A DNA stretch of 64,000 bases from an uncultured Lachnospiraceae bacterium (GTDB lineage: Bacteria; Bacillota; Clostridia; Lachnospirales; Lachnospiraceae): contig CAJUBE010000011.1 of NCBI GenBank assembly GCA_910584725.1, positions 1 through 64,000 on the forward strand. The letters are read 5' to 3'. Below, piece by piece: positions 34,613 to 43,925 of the stretch (position 1 is its first letter; each line of letters begins with the position of its first letter). The notes under the pieces were generated by a model, which was given only the letters and a program-made list of their open reading frames with translations, was not told where the DNA came from and did not search any database. The translations under genes were made by a program, and so were the position numbers.

Positions 34613-37222
34613 TCAGTAATGCATGAAGTCCTTCTCACGCAGTATAATCATGTCCTCTTCATCATACCTCTTTGCGAGCAAAATATCCATAAAATGTTTC
34701 GGTGTTTTTTTATTGGCATACTCGATCGCCTCATCCACCAGATCCCGCACCTCCGAGAGCGTCACCTCATGGTCGCTTGTCTGCCTGTCCGCGATCCGCG
34801 TATGAAGCGCCAGAATACCAAATTCATCAATGGAATACTCCATATCCTCCGCGTACTGCTTCGCGTATGCCACCAGCGACTCATTGTCCAGCGGCTCGAT
34901 ATCCACTCTCAAATTAAACGTATTGGTAAGCGCGCTGTTTTTGGAAAGCAGCTCATTCACCTCCGCCTTCGTTCCTACAAGCAGCGCCAGAAGACCCATA
35001 TTTTCCTTCTCAAGCACTTTTAGCATGGACGCCACGGTAGCGGCTTTCAGCCTGGACGCCTCCGCAATGATAAGCGCCCCGTTGTCCATCTTGGAGAAGG
35101 TCGCCTCCACATCCTTCTTATTCAGGACATGGCCCTCAATCTTCGCCACCTTCCCGGAAAAATTGCTGTCATTGTACTGCATCTCCCGGATCAGTGCTTT
35201 TGCCAGAGCCATTGCCGTCGTCTCTTCCTCCCCGGTGATAATGATATTCCCCGTGCAGGATGCCAGACTCATATTATCCAGCACATGAATCAACTGTCTT
35301 CTGGATTTGCGCTGATGCACGTATTTTCCGAAAAGCTCCTGCTCCTCCGGGCTGAGTTCCCGGTCCTTCGCGGTTTCTCCCTCGGAATCGGTCTCCTCTG
35401 TCTCCTGTTCCGCAGCGGCCTCCTTCGCGGGTTTCTTCGGAGACTTCTTTTCCTCCTCCGCCGCGTCTGCCTGTTCGGTTCCGTCGGTCTCCTCCGGCTC
35501 CAAAACGGCCTCCCTCTCTTCCTCCGGCTTTGGAGTCTTTTTTCTCGGAACCTCCGCCTCGGGCATATCATCCGGGAAAACTACTTTCTTTACCTGAGGA
35601 TTTTTGCCGGATTCCTTCATAATCGCCGCCATAAAGGCTTTCTCCAGCTCCTCCAGCAGACCGTTCTTCGTGGCCTCGTCAAAGTTCGCAAACAGGCTGC
35701 CCGTCTGCGCCATAATATGCTGGCGGACATCCTCCATCCGCTTCTCCTGATTATTCTTTTTCATCTGTTCCCACTCAGCCATAATGTCATCAATGCTGAG
35801 CTGGCCGGTGATCTGTTTCTCCACCTTCGCCGCGTCAGGCACCACAAAACTGATCTGCCCGTCGTACTCCTGGGAAAGATACTTGTCATATTCCGTAGGC
35901 TTGGAAGCCGCCATCGCCTGTTCCCTGAGCGCCTTAGCCTGCAGCCTCTCGGCCTCTCTTGTCATTTCCTCTATAATTTTCTGCGCGTCAAAAACTACCG
36001 TGTCATCCCGCACAAGCTCTTCGCTGGCTGTCTGCAGCTCCGCGTCGTTCAGAGCGTTTACATTGGGCAGCTTCGCCGTCTCCTCCAGAAGCGGTGCAAT
36101 GATGGTGTCCGTGATCGAGGCTTTCGGCTGTCTTTCCTCCGCCTCCTCGTGCATCTGCTCCCCACCGGCATCCTCGTCTACCTCTGCCGTCTCTCTTATT
36201 TCCCTGCCGTCCCCGGAAACCGGCTCACCCGTCTCTTCCGGAAGTTCCCCGGATTCATCCGCATAGTCTTCCTCGTCGGTATCTCCGTAACCCTGTTCTT
36301 CCTCCTCCGACATGTCTTCCGGAACCCGCGCGCCGCCGGGAGCATCCTCTCCGTCGTCCAGCACTTCTTTCATGCTCTCCGCCAAAGCCATCTGCAGATT
36401 GATGGTATTGTACTGCCCCACATCCACGGTCTTGACTTCGGGCAGCTCTGTGGTGGGCGCGGACAGCACATCCTGCTCCTCCCCGTCGATCTCAACCTGT
36501 CCGCGGCTGATCTCCTCCGCCACTTGCGTGTCTTCCGGAATATCGTCGGGCTCATACTCCTCTTCCGGCTCCTCCTCCACGTCGTCCACGTCTTCTCCCG
36601 CGCTTCTTCCTTCTATATAAGCGTCGTACTTCTCCTGCTGCTCCGGGCTGAGCGGCTGATGCAGCGCCTTTAACTCCAGCGCCTTAATCACATATCTGCC
36701 CTCCCCGAACCAGAGGAACATCTCGTCGCATTCCTCCACACACTTCGTAGTCAAGCCGATGCGGTGATACAGATAGGCCAGCTCATATACCCACTTTTCC
36801 CGCGGCTCCCGCTTCTTAAACTCCTCGAGGATCGCTATCCGCTCTTCTATGCTGACGTCCAGCGCCTCATAGAGCCGATACTGCAAAACATACCGCCCCG
36901 TATCTCTCGGCGCGATCTGTACAAATTCTTTATAGTATTCGCTTGCCTGATCGTACTCACCCATCTTGATGCAAAGCTCACACAGGGAATAGATAATCAG
37001 TCTGCCCGTAGGGTGCTTTTCATAGGCCATCAGAAGAATGTCCTTGCTCTCCTGATACCGCCTGTTAATCTTATACAGATCGCTGATCGTACACAGCATC
37101 ATAACGCCTCTGACCCTGCGCCAGTCTATCTTATCCGCGATCTTTACCGCTTCCGCGTACTCTCCCTCTGCTATCAGCGCTTTGATTTCATCCGCGCTGG
37201 CTTTGTACTCAAATTTATCCAA
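34613..37222 (-). CDS. TPR protein with acidic middle and AAA-like C-terminal domain lacking the P-loop lysine
   Basis: About 869 residues. Start at TTG 37222: GAGGTGG upstream and a promoter further up. Residues 1-220 are TPR-like repeats (RYQESKDILLMAYEKHPTGR, EYDQASEYYKEFVQIAP). The middle is strongly acidic and low-complexity. The last ~270 residues follow the AAA+ order: NIIITGEEETTAMALAKALI at Walker A (no GK[ST]), GALIIAEASRLK at Walker B, and a helical lid. Similar proteins occur in Lachnospiraceae as TPR proteins. It might be a scaffold. Function unknown. Confidence 0.7.
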   Translation of the reverse strand: MDKFEYKASADEIKALIAEGEYAEAVKIADKIDWRRVRGVMMLCTISDLYKINRRYQESKDILLMAYEKHPTGRLIIYSLCELCIKMGEYDQASEYYKEFVQIAPRDTGRYVLQYRLYEALDVSIEERIAILEEFKKREPREKWVYELAYLYHRIGLTTKCVEECDEMFLWFGEGRYVIKALELKALHQPLSPEQQEKYDAYIEGRSAGEDVDDVEEEPEEEYEPDDIPEDTQVAEEISRGQVEIDGEEQDVLSAPTTELPEVKTVDVGQYNTINLQMALAESMKEVLDDGEDAPGGARVPEDMSEEEEQGYGDTDEEDYADESGELPEETGEPVSGDGREIRETAEVDEDAGGEQMHEEAEERQPKASITDTIIAPLLEETAKLPNVNALNDAELQTASEELVRDDTVVFDAQKIIEEMTREAERLQAKALREQAMAASKPTEYDKYLSQEYDGQISFVVPDAAKVEKQITGQLSIDDIMAEWEQMKKNNQEKRMEDVRQHIMAQTGSLFANFDEATKNGLLEELEKAFMAAIMKESGKNPQVKKVVFPDDMPEAEVPRKKTPKPEEEREAVLEPEETDGTEQADAAEEEKKSPKKPAKEAAAEQETEETDSEGETAKDRELSPEEQELFGKYVHQRKSRRQLIHVLDNMSLASCTGNIIITGEEETTAMALAKALIREMQYNDSNFSGKVAKIEGHVLNKKDVEATFSKMDNGALIIAEASRLKAATVASMLKVLEKENMGLLALLVGTKAEVNELLSKNSALTNTFNLRVDIEPLDNESLVAYAKQYAEDMEYSIDEFGILALHTRIADRQTSDHEVTLSEVRDLVDEAIEYANKKTPKHFMDILLAKRYDEEDMIILREKDFMHY

Positions 37223-37289
37223 GGTACCCACCTCATCAACGTACTTTAACTGTTTTATCCGTTTACACAATGACCCTATTATCTGTTTC

Positions 37290-37318
37290 AGTTTACCATA
37301 GTCCCTTATCAATGTAAA
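37290..37318 (-). promoter_or_regulatory. promoter of the TPR/AAA-like protein gene
   Basis: TTTACA (37313-37318), 17 bases, TAAACT (37290-37295) on the minus strand, 68 bases before the TTG start. The position supports that start. Confidence 0.6.
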
Positions 37319-37412
37319 CAAATTCCGTCGAAAAAAAGTACCTCCACTCCCAATATATGGAATCACCAGCCTGAAAAATTACCCTATCTTGTATTTTCTC
37401 AGAATATGTCTC

Positions 37413-38279
37413 TCACTCTCTCAATCGAAGCAGGCGGTTGGACAATTCTGCAAACCGTTCTAAACTTAACGTCTCGCCGCGCACCATCAGAGGCAGCTCC
37501 ATCTCTCCCAGCGCCGCCTCCACCTGTCCTCTGGTGACTCCCAGCCCACCGGCGTTGGCAAGACCGTTGGCAAGGGTTTTACGCCTCTGGTTAAAGGACG
37601 CGCGGATAACCGCAAACAGGAAAGCCTCGTCGTCCGCATCCACCGGCGGCTTTTCATATCTCGTCAAGCGCACCACAGTGCTGTCCACATTGGGGCGCGG
37701 CAGAAAGCAGGATGCCGGCACTCTCGCAACGATCTCCGGCTTCGCGTAATACTGCACCGCCAGCGACAGCGCTCCGTAGTCTTTGCTCCCCGGCCCCGTC
37801 TGCATACGATCCGCCACCTCGCTCTGCACCATGACTGTAATGCTCGCAAGCGGCATCCCGCTCTCAAAAAGCGCCATAATGATCGGCGTCGTGATATAGT
37901 AAGGAAGATTCGCCACCACTTTCAAGGGCCGCCCGCCGTTTTCTTCCGCCAGTGCGGCGAGATCAACCTTCAAAATATCCTCGCATAAGACTGTTACATT
38001 ATGATAAGAAGACAGGGTCTCCTCCAGGATTGGAATCAGTCCCCTGTCAATTTCCACGGCGATCACCCGGCCCGCCGCCTCCGCAAGATACTGCGTCATC
38101 GTGCCAATCCCCGGCCCGATCTCCAGCACGCAGTCCTCCTTTGTGATCTGTGCCGCCTCCACAATCTTTGCGAGAATATTGCCGTCGATCAGAAAATTCT
38201 GTCCGTATTTCTTCTGCATACGAAACTGATACTTATTAAGAATCTCCGAAGTATTTGTATAATTACCTAAGTCAGCCAT
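37413..38279 (-). CDS. rsmA: 16S rRNA adenine dimethyltransferase RsmA (KsgA)
   Basis: 288 residues. Hallmarks: KKYGQNFLIDGNILAKIVEAA, the SAM-binding loop VLEIGPGIGTMTQYLAE, acidic VIAVEIDRGLIP, and the catalytic NLPYYITTPII motif. The C-terminal small domain has FNQRRKTLANGL. It dimethylates two adjacent adenines near the 3' end of 16S rRNA. AAAGGCGGG precedes the ATG. TatD follows upstream on the same strand, an arrangement common in Firmicutes. Confidence 0.97.
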   Translation of the reverse strand: MADLGNYTNTSEILNKYQFRMQKKYGQNFLIDGNILAKIVEAAQITKEDCVLEIGPGIGTMTQYLAEAAGRVIAVEIDRGLIPILEETLSSYHNVTVLCEDILKVDLAALAEENGGRPLKVVANLPYYITTPIIMALFESGMPLASITVMVQSEVADRMQTGPGSKDYGALSLAVQYYAKPEIVARVPASCFLPRPNVDSTVVRLTRYEKPPVDADDEAFLFAVIRASFNQRRKTLANGLANAGGLGVTRGQVEAALGEMELPLMVRGETLSLERFAELSNRLLRLRE

Positions 38280-38406
38280 GACCCGCCTTTCTCTGTTTCC
38301 GCACTCCGTCCGCCGCCATCTTTTTCTCTCAAGGCGGCCTCACGTTCTGTTCTTCCTTCTCATATCTCTCACGGCAGCTTCGCGCCCTGTGTCTTTCTCA
38401 AAGCCC

Positions 38407-39171
38407 TCACAACCCGAACAGCTTCCTCGCATTGCGCTCGGTGGCTTCCACTACTTCCTCACAGGATATTCCTTTCAGTTCCGCGATCGCCTCCGCCACA
38501 AAAGGCAGATTCAGCGAGGAATTGCGCTCACCCCGGTGCGGTTCCGGTGAAAGATAGGGACTGTCCGTCTCCATCAGAATTTTATCCAGCGGAATATACT
38601 GCACGGCCTCTTTCAGTTTTTTTGCGTTCTTAAAAGTAATCACGCCGCCGATGCCGAAATAAAAATCCATGTCCAGATATTCTCTCGCCATCTCCTTCGC
38701 ATAGGAAAAACAGTGCACCACGCCGCCAATCTCCCCCGCATGATGCGCCTGCATGATATCCAGTGTATCCTTCGCCGCCTCTCTGGAATGAATAATCACG
38801 GGAAGCTTTACCTCCCTTGCAAGCGCAAGCTGTCTGGCAAACCACTCCTTCTGCAAAGCTGCCGCCGGTTCAGGGTAGTGGTAATCCAGCCCCGTCTCGC
38901 CCACCGCCACGACCTTCTCATGACCGCACAGCGCGCGCAGCCGCTCCATACCTTCCCCGGAAAGCTCCTCCACCTCACTTGGATGCACGCCCACCGCCCC
39001 GTATATGAAAGGATACCGCTCCGCCAGCTTCACACTCGCCTCGCTCCCTGCAAGGCTTGCGCCAATATTAATCACCGTGCCAATGCCGTGCCCTGCCAGC
39101 GAGGAAAGCAGCTCCTCCCGATCCGCGTCAAAATCTTCATCATCGTAATGCGCATGGCTCTCAAATATCAT
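38407..39171 (-). CDS. TatD family metal-dependent hydrolase
   Basis: 254 residues from ATG 39171, with AAAGGGG upstream. Metal ligands of the family are in place: MIFESHAHYDDEDF (HxH), VAVGETGLDYHY (Glu), VIIHSREAAKDTL, VVHCFSYAKEMA and LMETDSPYLSPEPHRGERN. Members are Mg-dependent DNases acting on 3' ends and some act as deoxyribonucleases in DNA repair. Precedes rsmA on the same strand. Confidence 0.93.
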   Translation of the reverse strand: MIFESHAHYDDEDFDADREELLSSLAGHGIGTVINIGASLAGSEASVKLAERYPFIYGAVGVHPSEVEELSGEGMERLRALCGHEKVVAVGETGLDYHYPEPAAALQKEWFARQLALAREVKLPVIIHSREAAKDTLDIMQAHHAGEIGGVVHCFSYAKEMAREYLDMDFYFGIGGVITFKNAKKLKEAVQYIPLDKILMETDSPYLSPEPHRGERNSSLNLPFVAEAIAELKGISCEEVVEATERNARKLFGL

Positions 39172-39344
39172 ATTGACCGCCCCTTTCCCGTTGCCGCCTG
39201 CCCCGCGTTTCCAAATCGCGGAAGCCAAAATGAAAACGGCGTTTTTCATATCATAATAAATCTGTGAATAATGTATCATCTTGGCCCGCCAAATGCAAAT
39301 ACTAAAAAAAATTGAAATATTCTTAAAAATTCTTTAAAAAATAC

Positions 39345-39373
39345 TTGCATTACGAAAAACATTATACTATAAT
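39345..39373 (+). promoter_or_regulatory. promoter of tRNA-Lys
   Basis: TTGCAT (39345-39350), 17 bases, TATAAT (39368-39373) on the plus strand, 82 bases before the tRNA. A small hairpin AGAATGC/GCATTCT lies in between. Confidence 0.8.
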
Positions 39374-39454
39374 AACTCTTGCGTTGATCGAATGTGAGAC
39401 ATCCACTCCAAAGAATGCTTCGCATTCTCCGCATCTTAATGCAAAAGAGGACAT

Positions 39455-39527
39455 GCACCGCTAGCTCAGTTGGTAGAGCACCTGACTCTTAATCAGGGTG
39501 TCCAGGGTTCGAGCCCCTGGCGGTGCA
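39455..39527 (+). tRNA. tRNA-Lys (CUU anticodon)
   Basis: 73-base cloverleaf. Acceptor GCACCGC pairs with GCGGTGC, discriminator A at 39527, D-arm TAGCTCAGTTGGTAGAGCA, anticodon loop CTCTTAA with CUU, T-loop GGTTCGAGCCC. CCA is not encoded. Confidence 0.97.
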
Positions 39528-39533
39528 CTTGGA

Positions 39534-39581
39534 AGAACTGTTTTTGGAGACGTAAGAGCTCTGGGGACGGTTCTTTTTTTG
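39534..39581 (+). terminator. possible terminator after tRNA-Lys
   Basis: AGAACTG (39534-39540) pairs with CGGTTCT (39568-39574) around an internal part, followed by a run of seven T. It separates the tRNA from the convergent gene ending at 39642. Confidence 0.5.
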
Positions 39582-39589
39582 ACTTTGCG

Positions 39590-39643
39590 AATGACGCGGC
39601 CAAGCTGCCTCTCTGTGGTCAATGACGCGTCAAGCTGCCTCTC
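39590..39643. repeat. short tandem repeat
   Basis: AATGACGCG, then CAAGCTGCCTCTC, occurs twice with a period of 31 bases (39590-39613 and 39621-39643). The second copy overlaps the stop codon of the pseudo-ATPase gene. Confidence 0.8.
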
Positions 39644-41117
39644 AGCGATACAAATCTATCCACGGCGCGGCGACCGAGAGAGACCCGAACGCCTCCTTCC
39701 CCACTTCCTGCACAATCCCCTCTTTGCTCACACGGATCAGTCTGTCAGCCAGAGACAGAGAGTCCGCCAGATTGATGGTCAGAATCACCACCGCCATCCC
39801 TTTGTCCAACAGCATTTCTATCATTTTCCAGATGAATACCCGGTGTGTCAGATCCGCTCCCCTGAAAGGCTGCACGCACACGACCACCTTCGGCTTCTGC
39901 AGCAGAACCCTCGTATACACAAGCTGGTATTTCTGTTTTTCCCCGAGCGCTTCCACTGGTATCGCAAAAACCTCCTCCCCCAGCTCCTCCGCGTACTCCC
40001 TTCTGACGCTGTTCTTCATGCGGTTATTTCCCCAGATGCCCGGCACCCGGCGGGACAGCCCCATACAAAGATTGTCCAGATAACTCATTCCCTGAAACAC
40101 CATGGTTTTTGTGGGATCGGCGGAGATCAGAGCAAGCTCTTTGCAGTAGGCGGGACAAATCGGTCTGCCCTCCATGCAAAGCTCTCCTTCGCACAGATTC
40201 CCGTCACCGTTAAGTACGGACAGAATATCCCTGAGCACCTGCTCGTCCAGATTCTGTACCACCAGGCATTCCCCCTCATAGACTTTCATAGTAAAATCTG
40301 TAAGCACTTCACCTGAGATGTGGGAGAGGGACAAAACTATCTTTTCCTCCCGCCCGCCGACATTGCGCTGCCCTATATGGTAACGTACCATCTTATCAAA
40401 CTCCATCGTATAGCTCTGCACAATCTCACTCTTCATCTCCGTCCGCTGCGCCACCTTCTGAATCCGCCCGTTGGAAAAGAGTGCAACCCGATCGCAGACC
40501 TCCATAATCTCTTCCAGATGCAGACTGATATAGAGAAACGAGAAGCCCTGCCCCGCATAGTGCTGCATGATTTCATAGAGCTTGGCAAGCTCATCCCCGT
40601 TTATCACCGTACTGATTTCATGAAGCACAATAAGACGGTAGCCCGCCACCACGGCCCGCAGAAGTTCCACGGTCACGCGCTCAAAGGCGGACAGCTTGTC
40701 CACATATGTGTCTGCCGGAATCTGCACACCGATATCCTCCATAAAAGGCGCAAGCTGTCTCTGCAGCAGCCTGTTTTTAATGATATTTTGGCGAAATCCC
40801 TGCCGGAGCACAAAAATATTGTCGGTAACCGTCATATGCTCTACCAATCTGCTGTGAGCGTCGATCACGCCGATCCTGTTCACGGATCTGCGTGTGCTCT
40901 TCCAGGAATTGACGCGCTCGCCGCAATAAAATACATGCCCGTCATAGAGAGGCATATTTGTCTGCATCAACTGCAAAAGAGCCTGCAGACCGTGTGCGCT
41001 TATGGGAATCATCCCCATAATTTCACCCCTGTAAATCTGAAGGTTGAAATCCTCGAGCTGCTTGCTCCCCTTATCCAAGTAAGTCACCCGCTCCATGCGG
41101 AACACTTCCTGCCTCAT
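39642..41117 (-). CDS. MglA/RbsA-like ABC protein with lost catalytic motifs (pseudo-ATPase)
   Basis: 491 residues, clearly a two-domain sugar-ABC ATPase homologue by length and order. The key residues are gone. The first Walker A position reads GMIPISAHGLQALLQL, with no GxGK[ST]. The signature reads LSAFERVTVELLRAVV. Walker B reads RLIVLHEISTV, with Asp changed to His. In the second half VVQNLDEQVLRDIL replaces Walker A, and KVVVCVQPFRGAD replaces LDEPTRGID. It therefore should not hydrolyse ATP. GGGAGG precedes the ATG. It starts 11 bases after the sensor kinase gene. A regulatory or sensory role is likely but inferred. Confidence 0.8.
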   Translation of the reverse strand: MRQEVFRMERVTYLDKGSKQLEDFNLQIYRGEIMGMIPISAHGLQALLQLMQTNMPLYDGHVFYCGERVNSWKSTRRSVNRIGVIDAHSRLVEHMTVTDNIFVLRQGFRQNIIKNRLLQRQLAPFMEDIGVQIPADTYVDKLSAFERVTVELLRAVVAGYRLIVLHEISTVINGDELAKLYEIMQHYAGQGFSFLYISLHLEEIMEVCDRVALFSNGRIQKVAQRTEMKSEIVQSYTMEFDKMVRYHIGQRNVGGREEKIVLSLSHISGEVLTDFTMKVYEGECLVVQNLDEQVLRDILSVLNGDGNLCEGELCMEGRPICPAYCKELALISADPTKTMVFQGMSYLDNLCMGLSRRVPGIWGNNRMKNSVRREYAEELGEEVFAIPVEALGEKQKYQLVYTRVLLQKPKVVVCVQPFRGADLTHRVFIWKMIEMLLDKGMAVVILTINLADSLSLADRLIRVSKEGIVQEVGKEAFGSLSVAAPWIDLYR

Positions 41118-41128
41118 ACCGGCCTCCC

Positions 41129-42142
41129 CTAATCCATCTGGAATGGAATCGTAACCTCCACATCCGTTCCTTTCTGCGGCACAGAATACACATGAAGCCC
41201 GTACTCTTCCCCAAAAATCAAATGAATTCTGCTGTTTACATTCGCGAGCGCAATGCCTCCCTTCCGCTCCTCCCCATGAATCAACTCGTTCCCGTCGCGT
41301 CCCAGCTTGCGGTTCAACTTTGCCAGCGTTTCCTCGTCCATGCCAACCCCGTCATCGGAAATCCGGATCAGGAGCCTGTCCTGTGTCCGCTCAAACTGAA
41401 TCCTTAAATTACCCGTCTCCACCTTAAGCTCCGTCCCGTGAATGATGCTGTTCTCCAAAATCGGCTGCAGAGTCAGCTTGGGAATTTTGCAGCCCATAAT
41501 ATCCTCCCAGTCCTCCGCATCATAGTCAATATGGAGCTGCAGTCTTTCGCCAAATCGGTATTTCTGAATCAAAAAATAAGTCTCACAGTTGTCCAGCTCA
41601 TCCTGCACCGTCACCAGGTTTTCCACGTTGGTGATCGTGTAACGGAAAAACTTGGCCAGCGCCTCCGTCATATCCGCCACGCCGGATAACCCGGCGATCA
41701 GCGCCTCTCCCCGAATACTCTCCAATGTGTTGTAAAGGAAATGGGGATTGATCTGATTTTGCAAAGCCAGATACTGCGCCTGTCTTTTATTGAGATCAAT
41801 CATTTTGGGAGAACGCAGAATCTTTTCGATCTCATCCATCTGCAGCTTCATGGACGGGCTCTGGAACACCTGCGCAAAATCCCGGCTTTCCGTCAGATAC
41901 CCTTCCAGAAAGCGCTGCACCAGCAGCTCAGAACGCCGATAAGGCAAAACCACGCCAAACCACACAGCCAAAAAATACAGCACCGCAATCAGCACATGGA
42001 TTCCCGCCCGGGACATGGTCTCCTCACCGCGCAGGCCAAGCAGCACATTCCGAACGGCCTCCTCCGCAAAATAGAGGAAAATCACAATCCCAATCAGTAA
42101 AACTCTGTTTGATATATACCTTAAACGAAACTCTTCTCTCAT
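41129..42142 (-). CDS. sensor histidine kinase, LytS/YesM type
   Basis: 337 residues. Two N-terminal membrane helices (VLLIGIVIFLYFAEEAV, IHVLIAVLYFLAVWFGVVL) with almost no outer loop, so it probably senses through a partner and not by itself. The kinase part has QINPHFLYNTLESIRGEAL (phospho-His 134), LQPILENSIIHG (N-box), ISDDGVGMDEETL (G1) and a GGIALANVNSRIHL G2-like segment. Paired with the YesN-type regulator upstream and the pseudo-ATPase downstream. Confidence 0.9.
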   Translation of the reverse strand: MREEFRLRYISNRVLLIGIVIFLYFAEEAVRNVLLGLRGEETMSRAGIHVLIAVLYFLAVWFGVVLPYRRSELLVQRFLEGYLTESRDFAQVFQSPSMKLQMDEIEKILRSPKMIDLNKRQAQYLALQNQINPHFLYNTLESIRGEALIAGLSGVADMTEALAKFFRYTITNVENLVTVQDELDNCETYFLIQKYRFGERLQLHIDYDAEDWEDIMGCKIPKLTLQPILENSIIHGTELKVETGNLRIQFERTQDRLLIRISDDGVGMDEETLAKLNRKLGRDGNELIHGEERKGGIALANVNSRIHLIFGEEYGLHVYSVPQKGTDVEVTIPFQMD

Positions 42143-42154
42143 TCAGCGTTTCTC

Positions 42155-43759
42155 CTATCCATACATCTTCCGGTAAACCGTAGGCTTTACTCCCGTAGCC
42201 TTCTCAAAGGTATGAGTAAAATGCTTCAGGTCGTTGTAACCCACCTGCCGGCAGATTTTGGACACCGGGATATTGGATTCCCGCAGCAGAATTTTCGCCT
42301 GCTCCATGCGGATGCCGATCAGGTATTTGGCAAAACCTTCTCCCTCCACCTTCTTGAAAAGCGCGCTGAAATAAGCGGCGCTCAAACCTACCGCGCCGCT
42401 CACCTCCTCCTGTGTGATCGGTTCGCTGTAATGATTCTGTATATACTGCTTGGCCATGCGAATGGGCCGCACCGTGTCCGCCTCATGCCTCTGGCGCATC
42501 CCTTCCACATGCCCCTTCTGCAATGCGTTCAACCGGGCCAGCAGCTCCTCCATGCTGCCGCACAGCGAGCACTTCTCCTCAAATTCCTTGAGCGTTTCCG
42601 CTCTGTTTTTGACCTCCACCTGACTTAAGAAAAGACGCGCCGCCGAATAAATCAGCTCTCTCACCTCAAAGCCCTTGACGTCCCGCACTTCCAGTATCGT
42701 CTGTCTCATCTGCGCAGCCGCCTCTTCCGCCTCCTCCACGCTCATCACCTCGATGGCATGAACGATCTGCCTCACGTATTTCTCCAGAATATTCTGTTCA
42801 TGGATGGCGGACGCAGTTGGCGCCCGCTCCAGCAGTTTACCCGTCCCCTTTAACAACCTGTCCTCAATAATCAGAGCTGCCTGTGCGACAGATTCCGGCA
42901 GGCCGCCCGCCTCTTTCGACGCGTTCCCAATCGCCGCCGTAAACACAACCGGCCCGAAGATCCCCTTTTCACTCTCCAGCTGATTCAGACAGTCCCGGAA
43001 TACCCGCCGAATCTCCTCCGTCTTATCACTCTCATAATTTAAGAAACCGATACAGCCCGATCCCTTGATCCCCGTTACAAACTCTCTGCATCGGGATCGG
43101 AAGCTGTTCTCCAAAAGGCTCTGCACTTTATCGAGAATCAGGTCAATCCCGGCCCGGCTGATCTCCCCGTCACTGTCAACCTTTACCAGAAATCCCTGAA
43201 AAACGCCCTCCTCCACCTGAAGATAGTACCTTTCCCGCAGTTCCTCCAAAGAAGGCTGCCACGCGCTTTCCTCCGTCAGACGATTTAACAGGTTCATCTG
43301 AAACAGGCGGATATCCGCTTCGCTTTTCTGCCGGATGAGCTGCCGATCCTCCGCCTGTCTTCTCCTGTCGCGTATCCGCTCCCCCAGCTTTTGCAGCGTA
43401 CAGGTCAGTTCTTCCTTATTGATCGGCTTGAGCAGGTAATCACCCACGCCAAATTTAATGGCCGTCTGCGCGTAGGCAAAATGCGCATATCCGCTTATAA
43501 TGATAATTTCCAGATTCTCTTCGCTTTCCTTTACCTTCTCTATCAGTTCCAGACCGCTATAACCCGGCATTCTGATGTCCGTAATCAGAATATCAGGGCT
43601 TAAGCTTTTCACCAATTCGCAGGCCTCCAGGCCATTGTGGGCAACCCCCACAACCTCCATCCCGAGCGCGTCACAATCTATCAGCGCTTCGATCAGCTGA
43701 CAGATGCGTTCCTCGTCGTCCGCGATCATAACCTTTAACATTTCCCCATACTCTTTCAA
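42155..43759 (-). CDS. response regulator, YesN type (receiver plus AraC-type DNA-binding domain)
   Basis: 534 residues. Receiver domain: KVMIADDEERICQLIEALI, phosphoacceptor in DILITDIRMPGYSGLELI, and LKPINKEEL. A long middle region follows, then a C-terminal AraC domain (QEEVSGAVGLSAAYFSALFKK and ILLRESNIPVSKICRQVGYND). The start is TTG 43759 or ATG 43741; both have G-rich upstream stretches. It most likely controls the sugar-transport genes of the same cluster. Confidence 0.9.
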   Translation of the reverse strand: MKEYGEMLKVMIADDEERICQLIEALIDCDALGMEVVGVAHNGLEACELVKSLSPDILITDIRMPGYSGLELIEKVKESEENLEIIIISGYAHFAYAQTAIKFGVGDYLLKPINKEELTCTLQKLGERIRDRRRQAEDRQLIRQKSEADIRLFQMNLLNRLTEESAWQPSLEELRERYYLQVEEGVFQGFLVKVDSDGEISRAGIDLILDKVQSLLENSFRSRCREFVTGIKGSGCIGFLNYESDKTEEIRRVFRDCLNQLESEKGIFGPVVFTAAIGNASKEAGGLPESVAQAALIIEDRLLKGTGKLLERAPTASAIHEQNILEKYVRQIVHAIEVMSVEEAEEAAAQMRQTILEVRDVKGFEVRELIYSAARLFLSQVEVKNRAETLKEFEEKCSLCGSMEELLARLNALQKGHVEGMRQRHEADTVRPIRMAKQYIQNHYSEPITQEEVSGAVGLSAAYFSALFKKVEGEGFAKYLIGIRMEQAKILLRESNIPVSKICRQVGYNDLKHFTHTFEKATGVKPTVYRKMYG

Positions 43760-43822
43760 TCCGTAACCCCCGCATTTTTTGGTTTATGCCGCCGCAAATT
43801 TTTATAAGTAATACAAGAACAC

Positions 43823-43843
43823 CGCCGGAAACTCCGACGGTAT
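43823..43843 (-). terminator. attenuator-like hairpin between the binding protein and the regulator
   Basis: ACCGCCGGA (43823-43831) pairs with TCCGACGGT (43835-43843) through one G-U, with a T-rich tail on the minus strand. It would lower expression of the regulatory genes relative to the transport genes. Confidence 0.55.
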
Positions 43844-43925
43844 TCTCCTGTCTCTGATTATAGCATATTCATTCGGACTCGCAAACCCGCGCCCATTTTC
43901 TCTTCAACATGACTATTGTCTGTTT

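Noticed and set aside
33424..36673. Long plus-strand frames (370 and 514 codons) opposite glgB and the TPR/AAA-like gene
   Set aside because: They are antisense to well-supported genes. The composition is that of a reversed acidic or GC-rich coding strand, and there is no start signal.
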